This document shows, piece after piece, positions 45,435 through 56,259 of a DNA stretch of 64,000 nucleotides (within the stretch, counting starts at the first letter, position 1; each line of letters starts with the position of its first letter). Source of the DNA: Bemisia tabaci (taxonomy: Eukaryota > Arthropoda > Insecta > Hemiptera > Aleyrodidae); contig NC_092793.1 of NCBI RefSeq assembly GCF_918797505.1, positions 49,340,243 to 49,404,242 on the forward strand, read 5' to 3'. The notes under the pieces were generated by a model. That model ran no database searches, was not told the DNA's origin, and saw only the letters and a list, made by a program, of their open reading frames with translations. A program made the position numbers and the translations under genes.

Positions 45435-45545
45435 GGCTCTAAAAAATGTGGGCAAAAATAATCACAAGTTTCCCTGAGAATTCGTATTTTATCGAGAGAA
45501 ATTTGGCAATGTCCGAAACCTCATCCTACGATCTTCTTTTGGAAG
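45435..45545. repeat. Right half of a CTAAGG-type MITE
   Basis: gtttccctgagaattcgt and gagagaaatttggcaatg, followed by cctacgatcttcttttgg, match the family right arm. Confidence 0.55.
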
Positions 45546-46496
45546 GCTGCGCGGACCCTCCGAACATGTTTTGCTGATTGAGATTCATCAACCATCGCCC
45601 GGAGGGATCCCGCGGAAAGGGGCGCCGCGCCGTCGAGCCGAAAGCTAGCACCTCTCGTTACCACCGCCAGCTAACACTCCAACACCTTTGACTAATCAAT
45701 TAATCAATTCAACCCCCGCCCCCTCGACTGTCGATACGCCTTTCCCACCCCTAGTTCTGTGGACGGCATCGTCGCCCCGCCGTCTCAATTTCATTCGTTT
45801 TCATTAACCGCCGGGCGCTCCCTTTTCAAATTCGAAGTCAAACCGAAGAATTTTCCGAGCCGAGCGGGGGGCGGAGGGGGAGGGTGGCCGGTGCTTCATT
45901 ATCGGAAACAATTTATCACTTCCGGAACAATGCGTATCAGGAACGGAGAACTTTCGCCTGTTTTTTCCTCGTACCAAGCACACACTTGTCTGAATGTAGA
46001 ACACATGTTGTTTTTACACCGGAGTGACGGAGTGTATGATCGAGCATGCCGCCGCCGCCCCCCCCCCCCCCCCCCCCTCGAGAAGGGGTTAATGCTGCCT
46101 GGAAACTCCAAATTACATACATTGTCCCGCTGATACTTGACACGTCAAAAGAGCACAGTTCAGTTCTGCCCTCCGGCGAAAATCTTTTTACAAAAAAAGG
46201 TCAACAGTAATAAAATCTAGTCATTTAATCTTCCAGCATCAGGTTGGGCATATGATGGAGTTATTTACATGCTCTAAATAACCACGATCAGCACGCGATC
46301 CGAATTTTAAGCCCAAAAATTATAAATACAAGGGATCGACTCCTCACTGTTAGAGGAAACGCAAAATCATTATAAAACATCTATGACGACAGCAGCCAAA
46401 TGTGTTTCTCTGCATTCTTGATCGAAATAAATAATTCAAGCTTGTTTTTCTTTTCTTCAATTCCCCAATTTAACGCTTATGTTCTTTTTGTTTCAG
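45546..46496. other. Intergenic DNA with a GC-rich part and a long C-run
   Basis: 45590-45890 is GC-rich. A C-run of about 22 lies at 46056-46077. Overlapping frames (up to 124 aa) cross the C-run and are not called. Confidence 0.4.
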
Positions 46497-46545
46497 GTGA
46501 GACTGCTAAAAAACGAAAACATTTTCTTTTTCTCTCCTCCGAAGG
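46497..46545 (+). other. Candidate 49-nt microexon (weak)
   Basis: Preceded by gttctttttgtttcag, a strong acceptor, and followed by g|gtaagat, a strong donor. One frame reads GETAKKRKHFLFLSSEG. It is lysine-rich with no family recognised. Splice-like pairs occur by chance in AT-rich DNA. Confidence 0.15.
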
Positions 46546-49010
46546 GTAAGATAATATACGTATCACATAACTTTAAAACGAAGAGGCCACCCTTTGCCGC
46601 CCTTTGCCTTTGAAGTATCGTACTTTTTTTCATTTTGTCATAAAATCACCTGAGGTTATGGATAATCTTATAAAGATCAATGAATGGAATCAATGATTTT
46701 GTTGGGGTTTTTCTCTCCTTTTTTTTTTTAAACACTTTACTTCTTTAGAATGTAGCGTTGGAATGCTTGAAGTTGCAAATGACGCGTATGGTTTAGGATA
46801 AAGACATAGTAATAATGTAAACAAATGAAGTAAATAAAAGAAAGTAACTAGACGAAGTCCATTAAATGATGCAAGTAAGTGAAAGATTAATTGAAAAAAT
46901 TAATTAGAATAAATATTCATGGAACTAAAGTTTCCAACACGTGTTGTAAGGCATTACTATAAATCGGGACCAACAAGTATTTTAAAATACTTATTTGATA
47001 TATTTTTGTCACGGCGATCATTTTTATAATCATTATTTTTTTAAAATTAAATTAAAGAATATTACTCAGATTTTTCACTAATTCTTTGATATCCCTGAGC
47101 GACTCAAGTCAAAATAGAAGGGGAAGAAACGAAGGGTTGGTCTCTAAACTGAGAAGGGAATCGAATAAAAATGCGCTATTTCACCCGGGAGATAAGTCGT
47201 CATAAAAATAATCACGACTAGTTAAAGAGTTCCGCCTCTCGCATTATCTTGCAAGCTTTGAACTTTTTAAGAGCTTTTAAAGACGACAGCTGGGCCGAAT
47301 AGGTGGCGTGGGATCGACGGTGAAACCTGCGTTGCCCGGATTCGAGTGAAAATGGACTTTTCTTTCATTGTAAAGAAAGTGTTAGTTTATATTCAATCCT
47401 AGTTTTCCTAAGCCCAAGAGGCCCAAGTATTTCTGAGGTCCAATACGAATACATGGAATGTATTGCTGAAAAAATTGGGACATGCACTGTTATAAACTTA
47501 GGGGTGAAATTCTGTACCGGGGTCTACATAGTGCCAAAAATCCCGATCGACATTAATGCAGAACGGAATCTCTTCTCCTTATGGAGTGATTTTCACTATT
47601 GTGGAGGGTAATCTACTGTTTTTAGGTGCTACTTTCATTTCATATTCACACCACTCGGGGTTTTAGGGCGCTACATAGACTCCGGCACTGAATTTCACTC
47701 CTCGATTTTGTACAGTGTGCACTGGAATTTGGATCTGAATCCCTTATAGCCCAGAAACGAAAAAATCCTCTACTCGGCCGACTTTTGAATAACTGATTAG
47801 AACTACATAAACGAAGTCAGTAACACTTAAACTGAGTATACGATTATACTGAGTATACGAAAAAAAATCGTTCTTATTCAATGGGCAAGTTTGTTGCAAG
47901 AAGCTCTCAAAAAGTACCCCTTCGCGTCCAGCGCCAAAATTTCTTCCGTTTCCTTTATGTACTAATCTATTCAGAGATTTTCATGGGTTTACCGCCTCCT
48001 TTTTTTTTTATCACAGTACGTCTCTACCCGAAGCCATGCATGCCATTTTTGAACTTCGAAATTTCCAAAACTAAATTTTAACAAATTTAATAGAAACAAA
48101 AATACTGATCCATCCAGATACCTACAGTGCTTTCTCTCTCTTTTCAGCAATCTAGGGTAGTTGGAGGGGGGGGGGGAGAATGACGCCTAACTTCTCATTA
48201 ACGTTTGTGATAATGCACCCCCGCGACGGTTGTATCAATAAAAGACCGAAAAATTCGCCTGCGGCAAAATGTGTTTCATTAGTGCAAAAAAGGAGATAGA
48301 ATTGTCTTAAAATCGGCGACGATGTAAAATGTGACGAGGTTGGTCTGCGAGGCGTAATCGAAAACTCGAGATCTCTCATCCAAAAATATAACCGTGGGGA
48401 ATAAATAATTCCGACAAGATACCTAGGGTTCGTTAAGCGTCACTGTGTAGCATCACAGGGTGCCCAATTTTCATGGAAACGCCCGGCTTTGACTGCAGAG
48501 GTGGAATCTCAAATCGCAAGAGAATGAATGCCAAATGATCATAATCAACGCAGCAGGTTTTCCGAAAAGCTCACAATTATGTAATATCCACGATCGAAAG
48601 CCACTTTGGCCCGGAGCAGAGCTTTCAACGCTTCGTTAATCGAAGAGGACGGACCCAAGTGCCTTTCGCATGAATAGAATGAGGGAGTTAGAAGAACTAG
48701 AAGGAGATTTAATGAGGGAGTCGTCAATTTCAATTATCTTCCTTGTCTGAAAGAATGGTAAATGTCGGGACGTGAATTCTGGAACAGTGATTGAATTTTC
48801 GGATCTCAAAGCTGAATCATAATGTAAATCTGTCAACCGAGTTTTCATGTAATCCTTGTACGTTATCGGGGATGCATCCGCGAAGACAAGGATATTAATT
48901 TTTGACGTTGCCAACGTCAGCCACGTTTTATCTCCGTGAATTACTGAGAAATATCGTACTCGTTACTACGAAAAAACAGATTACCTTACGGGTAGATTCT
49001 TGACGCTGCA
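46546..49010. other. Unique AT-rich intergenic DNA
   Basis: The longest repeat-poor stretch of the window. No gene recognised; frames are at most 92 aa. A G-run lies at about 48164-48178. Confidence 0.4.
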
Positions 49011-49011
49011 C

Positions 49012-49114
49012 TGAAAAAAAACTCGTACCCGACAACACTGGTTTTTCGTTTTAAAACAGATGTAAAGATTAATTTCCTTAGTAAAAAATAAAACTGTATC
49101 ACATAAAATTGGTA
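49012..49114. repeat. Left end of a CACTGAAAAAAAACTCG element
   Basis: cactgaaaaaaaactcgtac resembles the left end of the element at 10176, but no right end was found before the giant element begins. Confidence 0.35.
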
Positions 49115-49122
49115 CATTTCTT
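49115..49122 (+). repeat. Left 8-bp target duplication CATTTCTT
   Basis: Immediately precedes the terminal repeat at 49123. An identical 8-mer follows the element at 62255. Confidence 0.75.
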
Positions 49123-49521
49123 GGAGGGTATGGATTCGATCGACATGAATCGATCGAAAAATGAAAACGTGAATCGATCGACATGAATCGATCGACACCG
49201 ATTCGATCGACAAATTGTTAAAAAACCGGTGTCGATTCGATCGACATGAATCGATCGAAAAATGAAAACGTGAATCGATCGACGTGAATCGATCGACACC
49301 GATTCGATCGACAAATTATTAAAAAACCGGTGTCGATTCGATCGACATGAATCGATCGAAAAATGAAAACGTGAATCGATCGACATGAATCGATCGACAC
49401 CGATTCGATCGACAGTTAATTCAAAAACACCCGGATCGATTCGATCGACATGAATGGATCGAAAAATCAAAACGTGAATCGATCGACGTGAATCGATCGA
49501 CACCGATTCGATCGACAAAAT
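49123..49521 (-). repeat. Left terminal inverted repeat: ~100-bp satellite units
   Basis: Four units with a 100-bp period (accggtgtcgattcgatcg at 49226 and 49326). Each contains several tcgatcga palindromes and an aaaaatgaaaacgtgaatcg core. It is inverted at 61861-62254. Confidence 0.85.
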
Positions 49522-49864
49522 TCGATCGACTCACGGATTTGTCGATCGATTCACGGGTTTGTCGATCGATTCACGGGTTTGTCGATCGATTCACGGGTTT
49601 GTCGATCCATTCACGGGTTTGTCGATCGACTCACGGGTTTGTCGATCGACTCACGGGTTTGTCGATCGACTCACGGGTTTGTCGATCGATTCACGGGTTT
49701 GTCGATCCATTCACGGGTTTGTCGATCCATTCACGGGCTTGTCGATCGATTCACGGGGCTTTTGTCGATCGACTCACGGGTTTGTCGATCCATTCACGGG
49801 TTTGTCGATCGACTCACGGGTTTGTCGATCGACTCACGGGTTTGTCGATCGACTCACGGGTTTG
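49522..49864 (+). repeat. 20-bp satellite array, left
   Basis: About 17 units of tcgatcgattcacgggtttg with recurrent variants (tcgatccattc, tcgatcgactc, cacggatttg, cacgggcttg). The plus strand has no stop codon in any frame because the unit lacks TAA, TAG and TGA. That explains the long overlapping frames. Confidence 0.9.
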
Positions 49865-49944
49865 TAAATCCATGAGTCGGTCGACAAATCTTTTATTTAC
49901 GTACAATTTGGCAATGCCGCATCGCATTTCGTATGTGTTGATGA

Positions 49945-50210
49945 AAGGTATTCTCCCTGATTGAAGGCGATATCTACGGCGGAGAACCATCCCACATTTT
50001 GACTGCAGTATCACCGAGCCCCCGAGCCCACATCCCATTGCATGTTTTGTGGGAAGTATTCCCGCTAACTGAAGGCGAAATCACCAGCGGAGGACCTTCC
50101 CACATTGACTATGCCCCTCCCGCTTCCCATTTCATGATTCGTGGGAAGCATTCTCGCTAATTGAAGGCTAAATCACCAACGGGGAATCATTCCTCATTTA
50201 AACGACTCCC
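49945..50210 (+). repeat. Three degenerate ~92-108-bp tandem units
   Basis: gaaggcgatatctacggcgg, gaaggcgaaatcaccagcgg and gaaggctaaatcaccaacgg start near 49963, 50071 and 50163. Each is followed by a ccttcccacatt-like block. Confidence 0.7.
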
Positions 50211-50830
50211 TGATCAACCCGCATATCCTAAATCATGTGCTATTAACTATCTACCGCGCGTACCTAAACTAACTGAAAAGTTGTTGTAAGTTTTGAACGA
50301 AAATTGATAGAACGACCCTGTTTTTTTCATTGTTTTGTCACCGAGGGAAATTTTTTGATGAGGGGTATAGGTCTATGGTTAATATTTGTTGATTTATTTA
50401 CAGTATAAGAATTAGATTAAGATTTTTTTTAATATATTTTGTAAGATATGTAGCTATGCTTTGTTGATTAATCAATGTTGATTGATGATTTTTGTTCGAC
50501 TCCCCCTTGCCCCTCCCTTCCGTGGGTAAAACATGAAAAATTCAAATGGCAACCCTAATCATGCTCTTCCTCGTCACCCACAAAAGCGACCTCGGTTGTT
50601 TGATCCTGATCCTGCCTTTCCTATTCTTATGCCATAAATGTTTAATATTAGAAAGTCAATGATTCTTAATCGTCTATCTGTTAGCTACCTGTTAGCTACC
50701 GGAAGATGGCTCACCAACATGAAGCACAAATTCCAAAAATAGGTTCAGTATTTAGTGCCTAATTGCTCTTCAAGTCTCAGCTCATACCGTCAAAGGATTC
50801 AAAAACTGCAGCCTAAAAACGAAATGTAAA
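50211..50830. other. Giant element interior, no gene seen
   Basis: AT-rich, no recognisable frame or repeat. Confidence 0.35.
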
Positions 50831-50839
50831 GGCAATTTC

Positions 50840-51470
50840 ATGCCCAAAAACCGTTTTTTTCACTTTTGCAGAGAACCATTGATGCTAACAATTGTGCTTT
50901 GCGGGCAGTTTTAGTGCTTCAATAGTTCTTTTGATATCAGAAGAGCTTTTTTAAATCCGTTGATCCGTTTTCTTGTCAGAGCCAAAAAAACCGAGTTTTG
51001 AGCTAAAATGGCATAAAACATTTTTTTTTAAAACATTGTCTGAAACAATTATGCTTTGCGTCTAATATTCAGTGCTTCAGTTGTTTTCTCGGTATCTGAA
51101 AGAATTTCTGAAATCCGTCGATTCGTTCCTTCGCCAGAGCCAAAATATCGGCACGCGAGCGCGCTGATCCGGTCTCTGTTTGAAGATCCCGCGCGAAAAT
51201 TCCGGATCTTTACCAGCCGCTATCTGGAACTGCGGAAGATTTGAGTTCCGGCCGCGCATGAATTGGATTATTTCCTTCCCGGATTTCACCTATTAATTAC
51301 AAGAAGTTAGATATAATTCTCCTTAACGTATTCGACTTTCTTTTTTTTTCGAGGGTGTTTTTTATTCTAGGTGCCTAGGAAGCTCCGATTTATATACAGG
51401 GTGGGCCAGAAGTTCTAGGACGGTCGGCTAACTTTTGAACGGCTGCGCGTAGAAAGATGTAATTTTGAAA
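50840..51470 (+). repeat. Dispersed interior repeat, uninterrupted copy
   Basis: 50840-51020 matches 53875-54400 directly, without the MITE found there. 51050-51470 matches 59390-60050 directly. 51110-51260 also matches 51928-52110 in reverse. It is therefore a mosaic of internal duplications. Confidence 0.7.
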
Positions 51471-51480
51471 ATGTTTCTAA

Positions 51481-51906
51481 GGCCTCGTCTCCACGGGATG
51501 TTTCACGGGACTCGTCCCTGGGGAAAATCCCACTTACGAAGTTGGGAAAAATATTGAGTTAATCAATATTTTTCCCAGTACCAAGTATGGCCCTTGTACC
51601 CCTAGGACCCACTGAGGGAGGTAGAAGAAGTGAAAACGAACTGTGCTATATTTTATTAATTACCTACTCCATTGTTAATGTTTTTTAAGTTAAAATAATG
51701 TGTCTAATTGTCAATTGAGTGCAATTATTATTTTAATCCCGGTTAAATACTCGACTTTAACTAATTTATCTTCCCGCGCAAACTAGTCGCAGAACTGTAT
51801 GAGCCCCGTCCCGTGGAGATGGTAAATGGGAAAAATCCGAGAAGTTTCATTCCTGCGATTCGAACTTGGGACAAATCCCGTGAAAACGTCCCGTGGAGAC
51901 AAGGCC
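51481..51906. repeat. GGCCTCGTCTCCACGGG MITE
   Basis: 426 bp with inverted ends ggcctcgtctccacgggatg and cgtcccgtggagacaaggcc, extended by tttcacggga / tcccgtgaaaa. The minus strand near 51860 has a T-arm-like aagttcgaatcgcagg. Confidence 0.8.
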
Positions 51907-51927
51907 ATAGTCATTGGGAGTCACTGA

Positions 51928-52486
51928 TGTGTCGAAAACGATCTATTCATGCGCGGCCGGAATTCGAATCTTCCGCAGTCGCAGATAGCCGCAACTAAAG
52001 ATCCGGAATTTTTACGCGGGAGCTTCAAACTGTGGCCGGATCAGCGCGCTCGGGATTCGGTATTCTGGCTCTGGCGAAGGAATGAATCGACGGACTTCAA
52101 AAATCTCTTCGGATATGGAAAGAGCAATTGAAGCACAAAATATTAGCCGTAAAGCACAGTTGTTTTCATCAAGAGTTCTCCGCAAAAGTAAAGAAAACTG
52201 TCTTTGGTCGTGAAGTTGGCTTACCGTAACTTTTTTTGACTGTAATAGGAGAACGGTTTCCCGGATTTGAAAAATCTCCTCGGATATTGAAATGCTTCAG
52301 AACCGACGGAAAAATATCAGTCACTCCTTATAATATCTAAAACAAATGTGCAAACCCTCAGCCTCCCCCGACGGATATGAATCAAATTATTTGCATTCTG
52401 AAATCCTTCTTTATGAATGCTGACTCGGACTCGCAAACCAAGGCGCGGTTGAATGAAAATACGGACCAAGAAAAAGAAAAGGATCT
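51928..52486. repeat. Inverted arm C, left
   Basis: Near-identical inverse of 59064-59622 (559 bp each). Edges: atgtgtcgaaaacgatctat at left, ggaccaagaaaaagaaaagg at right. Confidence 0.85.
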
Positions 52487-52489
52487 TAC

Positions 52490-53279
52490 AAATATGCGTT
52501 TCAAATCTCATCAATTTTTGGCCTTGATCTCTTATAAACACAGCGTATTCCCAGACCGTATACGTGTAATACCACTATTCAAATCTCTAAGGGCCCATTT
52601 TGCTAATACATTTAATGGAGAATTTGCAAGGGTCTGAAATTTGATGAATTTCCTGTTTAAGTGGAATCCTCTGAGTGAACTGAACACGAAGATACCCTTT
52701 ATTCATAAATTGAGCAATTATTAGTGGAGATATGACAAAATAACCGATTCTGCTAAAATACATGTGTTTAAATGGGAAATGCCGCCTGCAGATGACGTCA
52801 CAAGGCGGCACATTTTCTCACTTTTAAATCAATTTTTCTCCAATTTCCCATGTCAGAAAAAAACTATGAAAAATATTGCGAACTCAGCTCATTAGGCACT
52901 TTCAGATGAAGCAATAAAAAAATTGCGTGCAAATTCTCCATTCTAGGCAAACTCGAAATCCTTAGACAAGAATTTGAATAGATCCTTGAGGTCTTGGTCA
53001 AAAATTTCTCATTACCCTCCAGGCTCCAGACTCTTGAAAGAAAGATCCCATGAGTATAAACTGTACTTGACTCTCAGTATAAAGGGACTCTAATTATACC
53101 TAACTTAAAATCGAGAAATCCCAGTGTTGCCAATTTGCAAGGTCTAAGAAACCATAAATGCATTGACACCATTTAGGCAAGTTAAACTTAAGTTTTAATT
53201 ATTCTCGCGACACCGACATTTTTTCATCTTTCATAATGCCCCCCCCCCCCCCCCCATTTTGTGATTTTCATAATTTTAC
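52490..53279. repeat. Inverted arm D, left, containing an AATGGAG MITE
   Basis: Inverse of 54633-55091 except for the 329-bp MITE at 52614-52942. A C-run of 19 at 53239-53257 corresponds to a G-run of 13 at 54655-54667. Confidence 0.85.
52614..52942. repeat. AATGGAG-type MITE inside arm D
   Basis: Ends aatggagaatttgca and tgcaaattctccatt. The sister arm has only ttaattgac at this point, so the site is filled here and empty there. Confidence 0.85.
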
Positions 53280-53728
53280 CCGCTGAATCAAATTTGTTCA
53301 CCTATTACTTTTCTCACATGTTTCCTACGTTGAATACATAACATAAAAAGACTGTAAGCTTTAAAAAAAATTAAGAGAGTCTGAATTTTATATTTTTACC
53401 TGGTACTAACGTAACAGCACACTAGGGCACTAGAACACTAGAGGTTGCAAAAATTTTCTTGTTTTTAGGACCCATTCCCGGATTACCTGCACTTTTCATG
53501 ATGTTTCATGTTTTTCAATCCGTCCGGTCCGAGGAAGAAATGCTTGAAAAATTCTGGGAAAACACATTTAACGCAGCGAAAGAACTCTCGTGAAAATCGC
53601 GGAACTTCGAACAAGTGGAAAACTTTGGCACTTCTTGGACAAAATGTGCAAAATTTATGTTTTGGGTGCTTCATTTTTGAATGTGCATGATGGAAGGAAA
53701 ACACATCCAGGAGAAAAATTCTAAGCAG

Positions 53729-53761
<33 letters not shown>

Positions 53762-53870
53762 CTTCTCTAGAATCGAGAATGTTAAATCGTTATTAAAATA
53801 AAAAATAAAAATTATTAAATTAAAAATCACATTTCTCCTACTACAGTAAAAAAACAGTTATAATAAGCTA
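53280..53870. other. Spacer with an A-run
   Basis: An A-run of about 28 lies at 53730-53757. No gene recognised. Confidence 0.4.
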
Positions 53871-53874
53871 ACTT

Positions 53875-54400
53875 TACGCCCAAAAACCGTTTTTTTCACT
53901 ATTGCAGTGAACTATGGAGTTAAATAATTGTGCTTCGCGGGCAGCTTTAGTGCTTCAATAGTTCTTTCGATATCAGAGGAGCTTTTTTAAATCCGCACGG
54001 AGAAAAAAACTTCGTGAGTGGGACCCGAAGTTTAGGTCATATGGATCTCTGAAGTTTTCGGATTGAGCATCTGAACACCTTAGGTCCAGCTGCTGAGGTT
54101 CGGATCACATATCTGAAACTTCAGTTCTTACATCTGAAGTACTTCGGTTCTCACATCCAAACAACTTCGGTCTCACATCTGAAGTACTTCAGATGTAAGA
54201 ACTGAAGTTTCAGACGTGTGATCCGAACCTCGACAGCTAGACCTAAAGTGTTCAGATGCTCAATTCGAAAACTTCAGAGATCCATATGACCTAAACTTCA
54301 GGTCCCACGCACGAAGTTTTTTTCTCCGTGCGTTGATCCGTTTTCTCGCCAGAGCCAAAAAACCGAGTTTTGAGCTAAAACGCCATAAAACAGCTTTTTT
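53875..54400 (+). repeat. Direct copy of 50840-51020, interrupted by a MITE
   Basis: Shares cccaaaaaccgtttttttca, gtgcttcaatagttcttt and gccaaaaaaccgagttttga with the uninterrupted copy. The CACGGAG MITE at 53996-54330 splits it. Confidence 0.8.
53996..54330. repeat. CACGGAG-type MITE, copy 2
   Basis: 335 bp with ends cacggagaaaaaaacttcgt and acgaagtttttttctccgtg, foldable along almost its whole length. The empty site at 50953-50965 (aaatccgttgatcc) compared with the filled one gives a CG 2-bp overlap as the likely duplication. Confidence 0.85.
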
Positions 54401-54632
54401 AAACATTAGTATACCTCATATTAGATGCTTAGAACTTTTAATTTACTAATCATATTTTATCTTTCAAGTAATTAATAGTAAGTATTGAAATTCTAAGTTA
54501 GTGAAGTATGCATTAATTTTCTCGTAAAATGCACTCTGCTAACTCTACATTATGATAAATATTCTGTTACTATGTTAACAAATTTTATTTTCACGCAATT
54601 TTTGGAACTTAGGAAACCTTGGAACTTCATAA

Positions 54633-55091
54633 AAAATTATGAAAATCACAAAATGGGGGGGGGGGGGCATTATGAAAGATGAAAAAATGTCGGTGTCGCG
54701 AGAATAATTAAAACTTAAGTTTAACTTGCCTAAATGGTGTCTATGCATTTATGGTTTCTTGGACCTTGCAAATTGGCAACACTGGGATTTCTCGATTTTA
54801 AGTTAGGTATAATTAGAGTCCCTTTATACTGAGAGTCAAGTACAGTTTATACTCATGGGATCTTTCTTTCAAGAGTCTGGAGCCTGGAGGGTAATGAGAA
54901 ATTTTTGACCAAGACCTCAAGGATCTATTCAAATTCTTGTCTAAGGATTTCGAGTTTGCCGTCAATTAAATGTATTAGCAAAATGGGCCCTTAGAGATTT
55001 GAATAGTGGTATTACACGTATACGGTTTGGGAATACGCTGTGTTTATAAGAGATCAAGGCCAAAAATTGATGAGATTTGAAACGCATATTT
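54633..55091. repeat. Inverted arm D', right (empty site)
   Basis: Inverse of 52490-53279 without the AATGGAG MITE. Confidence 0.85.
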
Positions 55092-55365
55092 GGACAGCTT
55101 TATGCAATAAGGAACTAGGGTCAAATTTTCGATTTTTTCTTTATGATGAATTCCGTATCAGGAGGGTATGTACTTACCATTGACAAAAAGAAAATCCTCA
55201 AAAACGATTTTTATCCCGCTTCAGCGACCCCGCAAAAATTTGCCGTCGCAGGATCACGCGAGGTTCATTTTGCAATTGGGACCTATACTATGGTTCCCTA
55301 TTGCGTAATGAGAAACTCGGATTTCCCATTTTGCAATTCGGAACTATAGACAGGGCGGCAAAATG
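55092..55365. other. Spacer with GGACTGC-type motifs
   Basis: 55266-55347 has attttgcaattgggacctat and cattttgcaattcggaacta, a decayed short form of the family. Confidence 0.45.
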
Positions 55366-55369
55366 CTAT

Positions 55370-56045
55370 CTCGGCATTCTCGGCTCCTATTCGATCGATC
55401 TTGCTGATTTTTGGTGTCAGGGGGTATTTTTCGACGGGAAACTCGAATTTCTGGTCAAATTTTGAAAATTCGAAAATCCAAGATGGCGGATGTGGCCTAA
55501 AATGTGAATAAAGTGTGAAAAAGCGTGAATCGATCGACACTGACTCGATCGACAAATTATTGAAAAACCGGTGTCATGAATCCGACATGACCGACATAAA
55601 TCGATCGAAAAGTTGGAACGTGAACCGATTGACGTGATTTGATCGGCACTGATTTGATTGACGATCGTGAATCGATCAAAAACCTGCGAATCGATTGACA
55701 ACCCCTTGATTCGTTCGAAAAATCCGTGAATTGATCGATAAATCCTTGAATAGGTCAACAGACCCGTGAATCGTGAAATTTTGAAAATTCGAAAATCCAA
55801 GATTAGGGATGTGGCCTAAAATGCTATCTCGGCTCCTATTCGATCGATCTTGTTGATTTTTGGTGCCGGGGGTATTTTTCGACGGGAAACTCGAATTTCT
55901 GGTCAAATTTTGAAAATTCGAAAATCCAAGATGGCGGATGTGGCCTAAAATACTATCTCGGACTGCTCGATCCATCGTGGTGAATCTTGGTTGTATAAGG
56001 GGTATTTTTGGACGGGAAACTCGAATTCCTAGCCGAGTCTCGAAA
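55370..56045 (-). repeat. Inverted arm F, left: ~127-bp units plus diverged satellite
   Basis: Units reading ctatctcggctcctattcga ... aatccaagatggcggatgtg start near 55370, 55827 and 55955. Between them, 55524-55772 is a diverged tcgatcga satellite. The block is the inverse of 57868-58385. Confidence 0.8.
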
Positions 56046-56259
56046 AATTGAAATTTTTTCGAAATTTTTTCGTGATTTTTTTTCGTATTTTTTTTTTTTG
56101 AAATTTTTTGAAATTTTTTTGACGTTGAACTTGTTCAGTAATTTTTGATTTTTGCGTTTTTTGCAGTATTTACTACGCATAAGCCACAATCATTTTCTCC
56201 GATATTTTTCGCATTTCAATCCACGAAAAACAAGTTTGAGGCTGCGTCTTCTGAGCTCC

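Noticed and set aside
45759..46133. 124-aa open frame with a Pro/Arg-rich end
   Set aside because: The Pro/Arg-rich part is a C-run that opens all frames; no domain.
49522..49864. Regular short repeats resembling a CRISPR array
   Set aside because: Units are directly abutting with no unique spacers, and the DNA is eukaryotic. It is a satellite.
49488..49964. Long overlapping open frames (100-160 aa) in three plus-strand frames, repeated SIDSR/VDRFTGL
   Set aside because: The 20-bp unit has no stop triplet in any phase, so every frame stays open. This is a satellite by-product and not a repeat protein.
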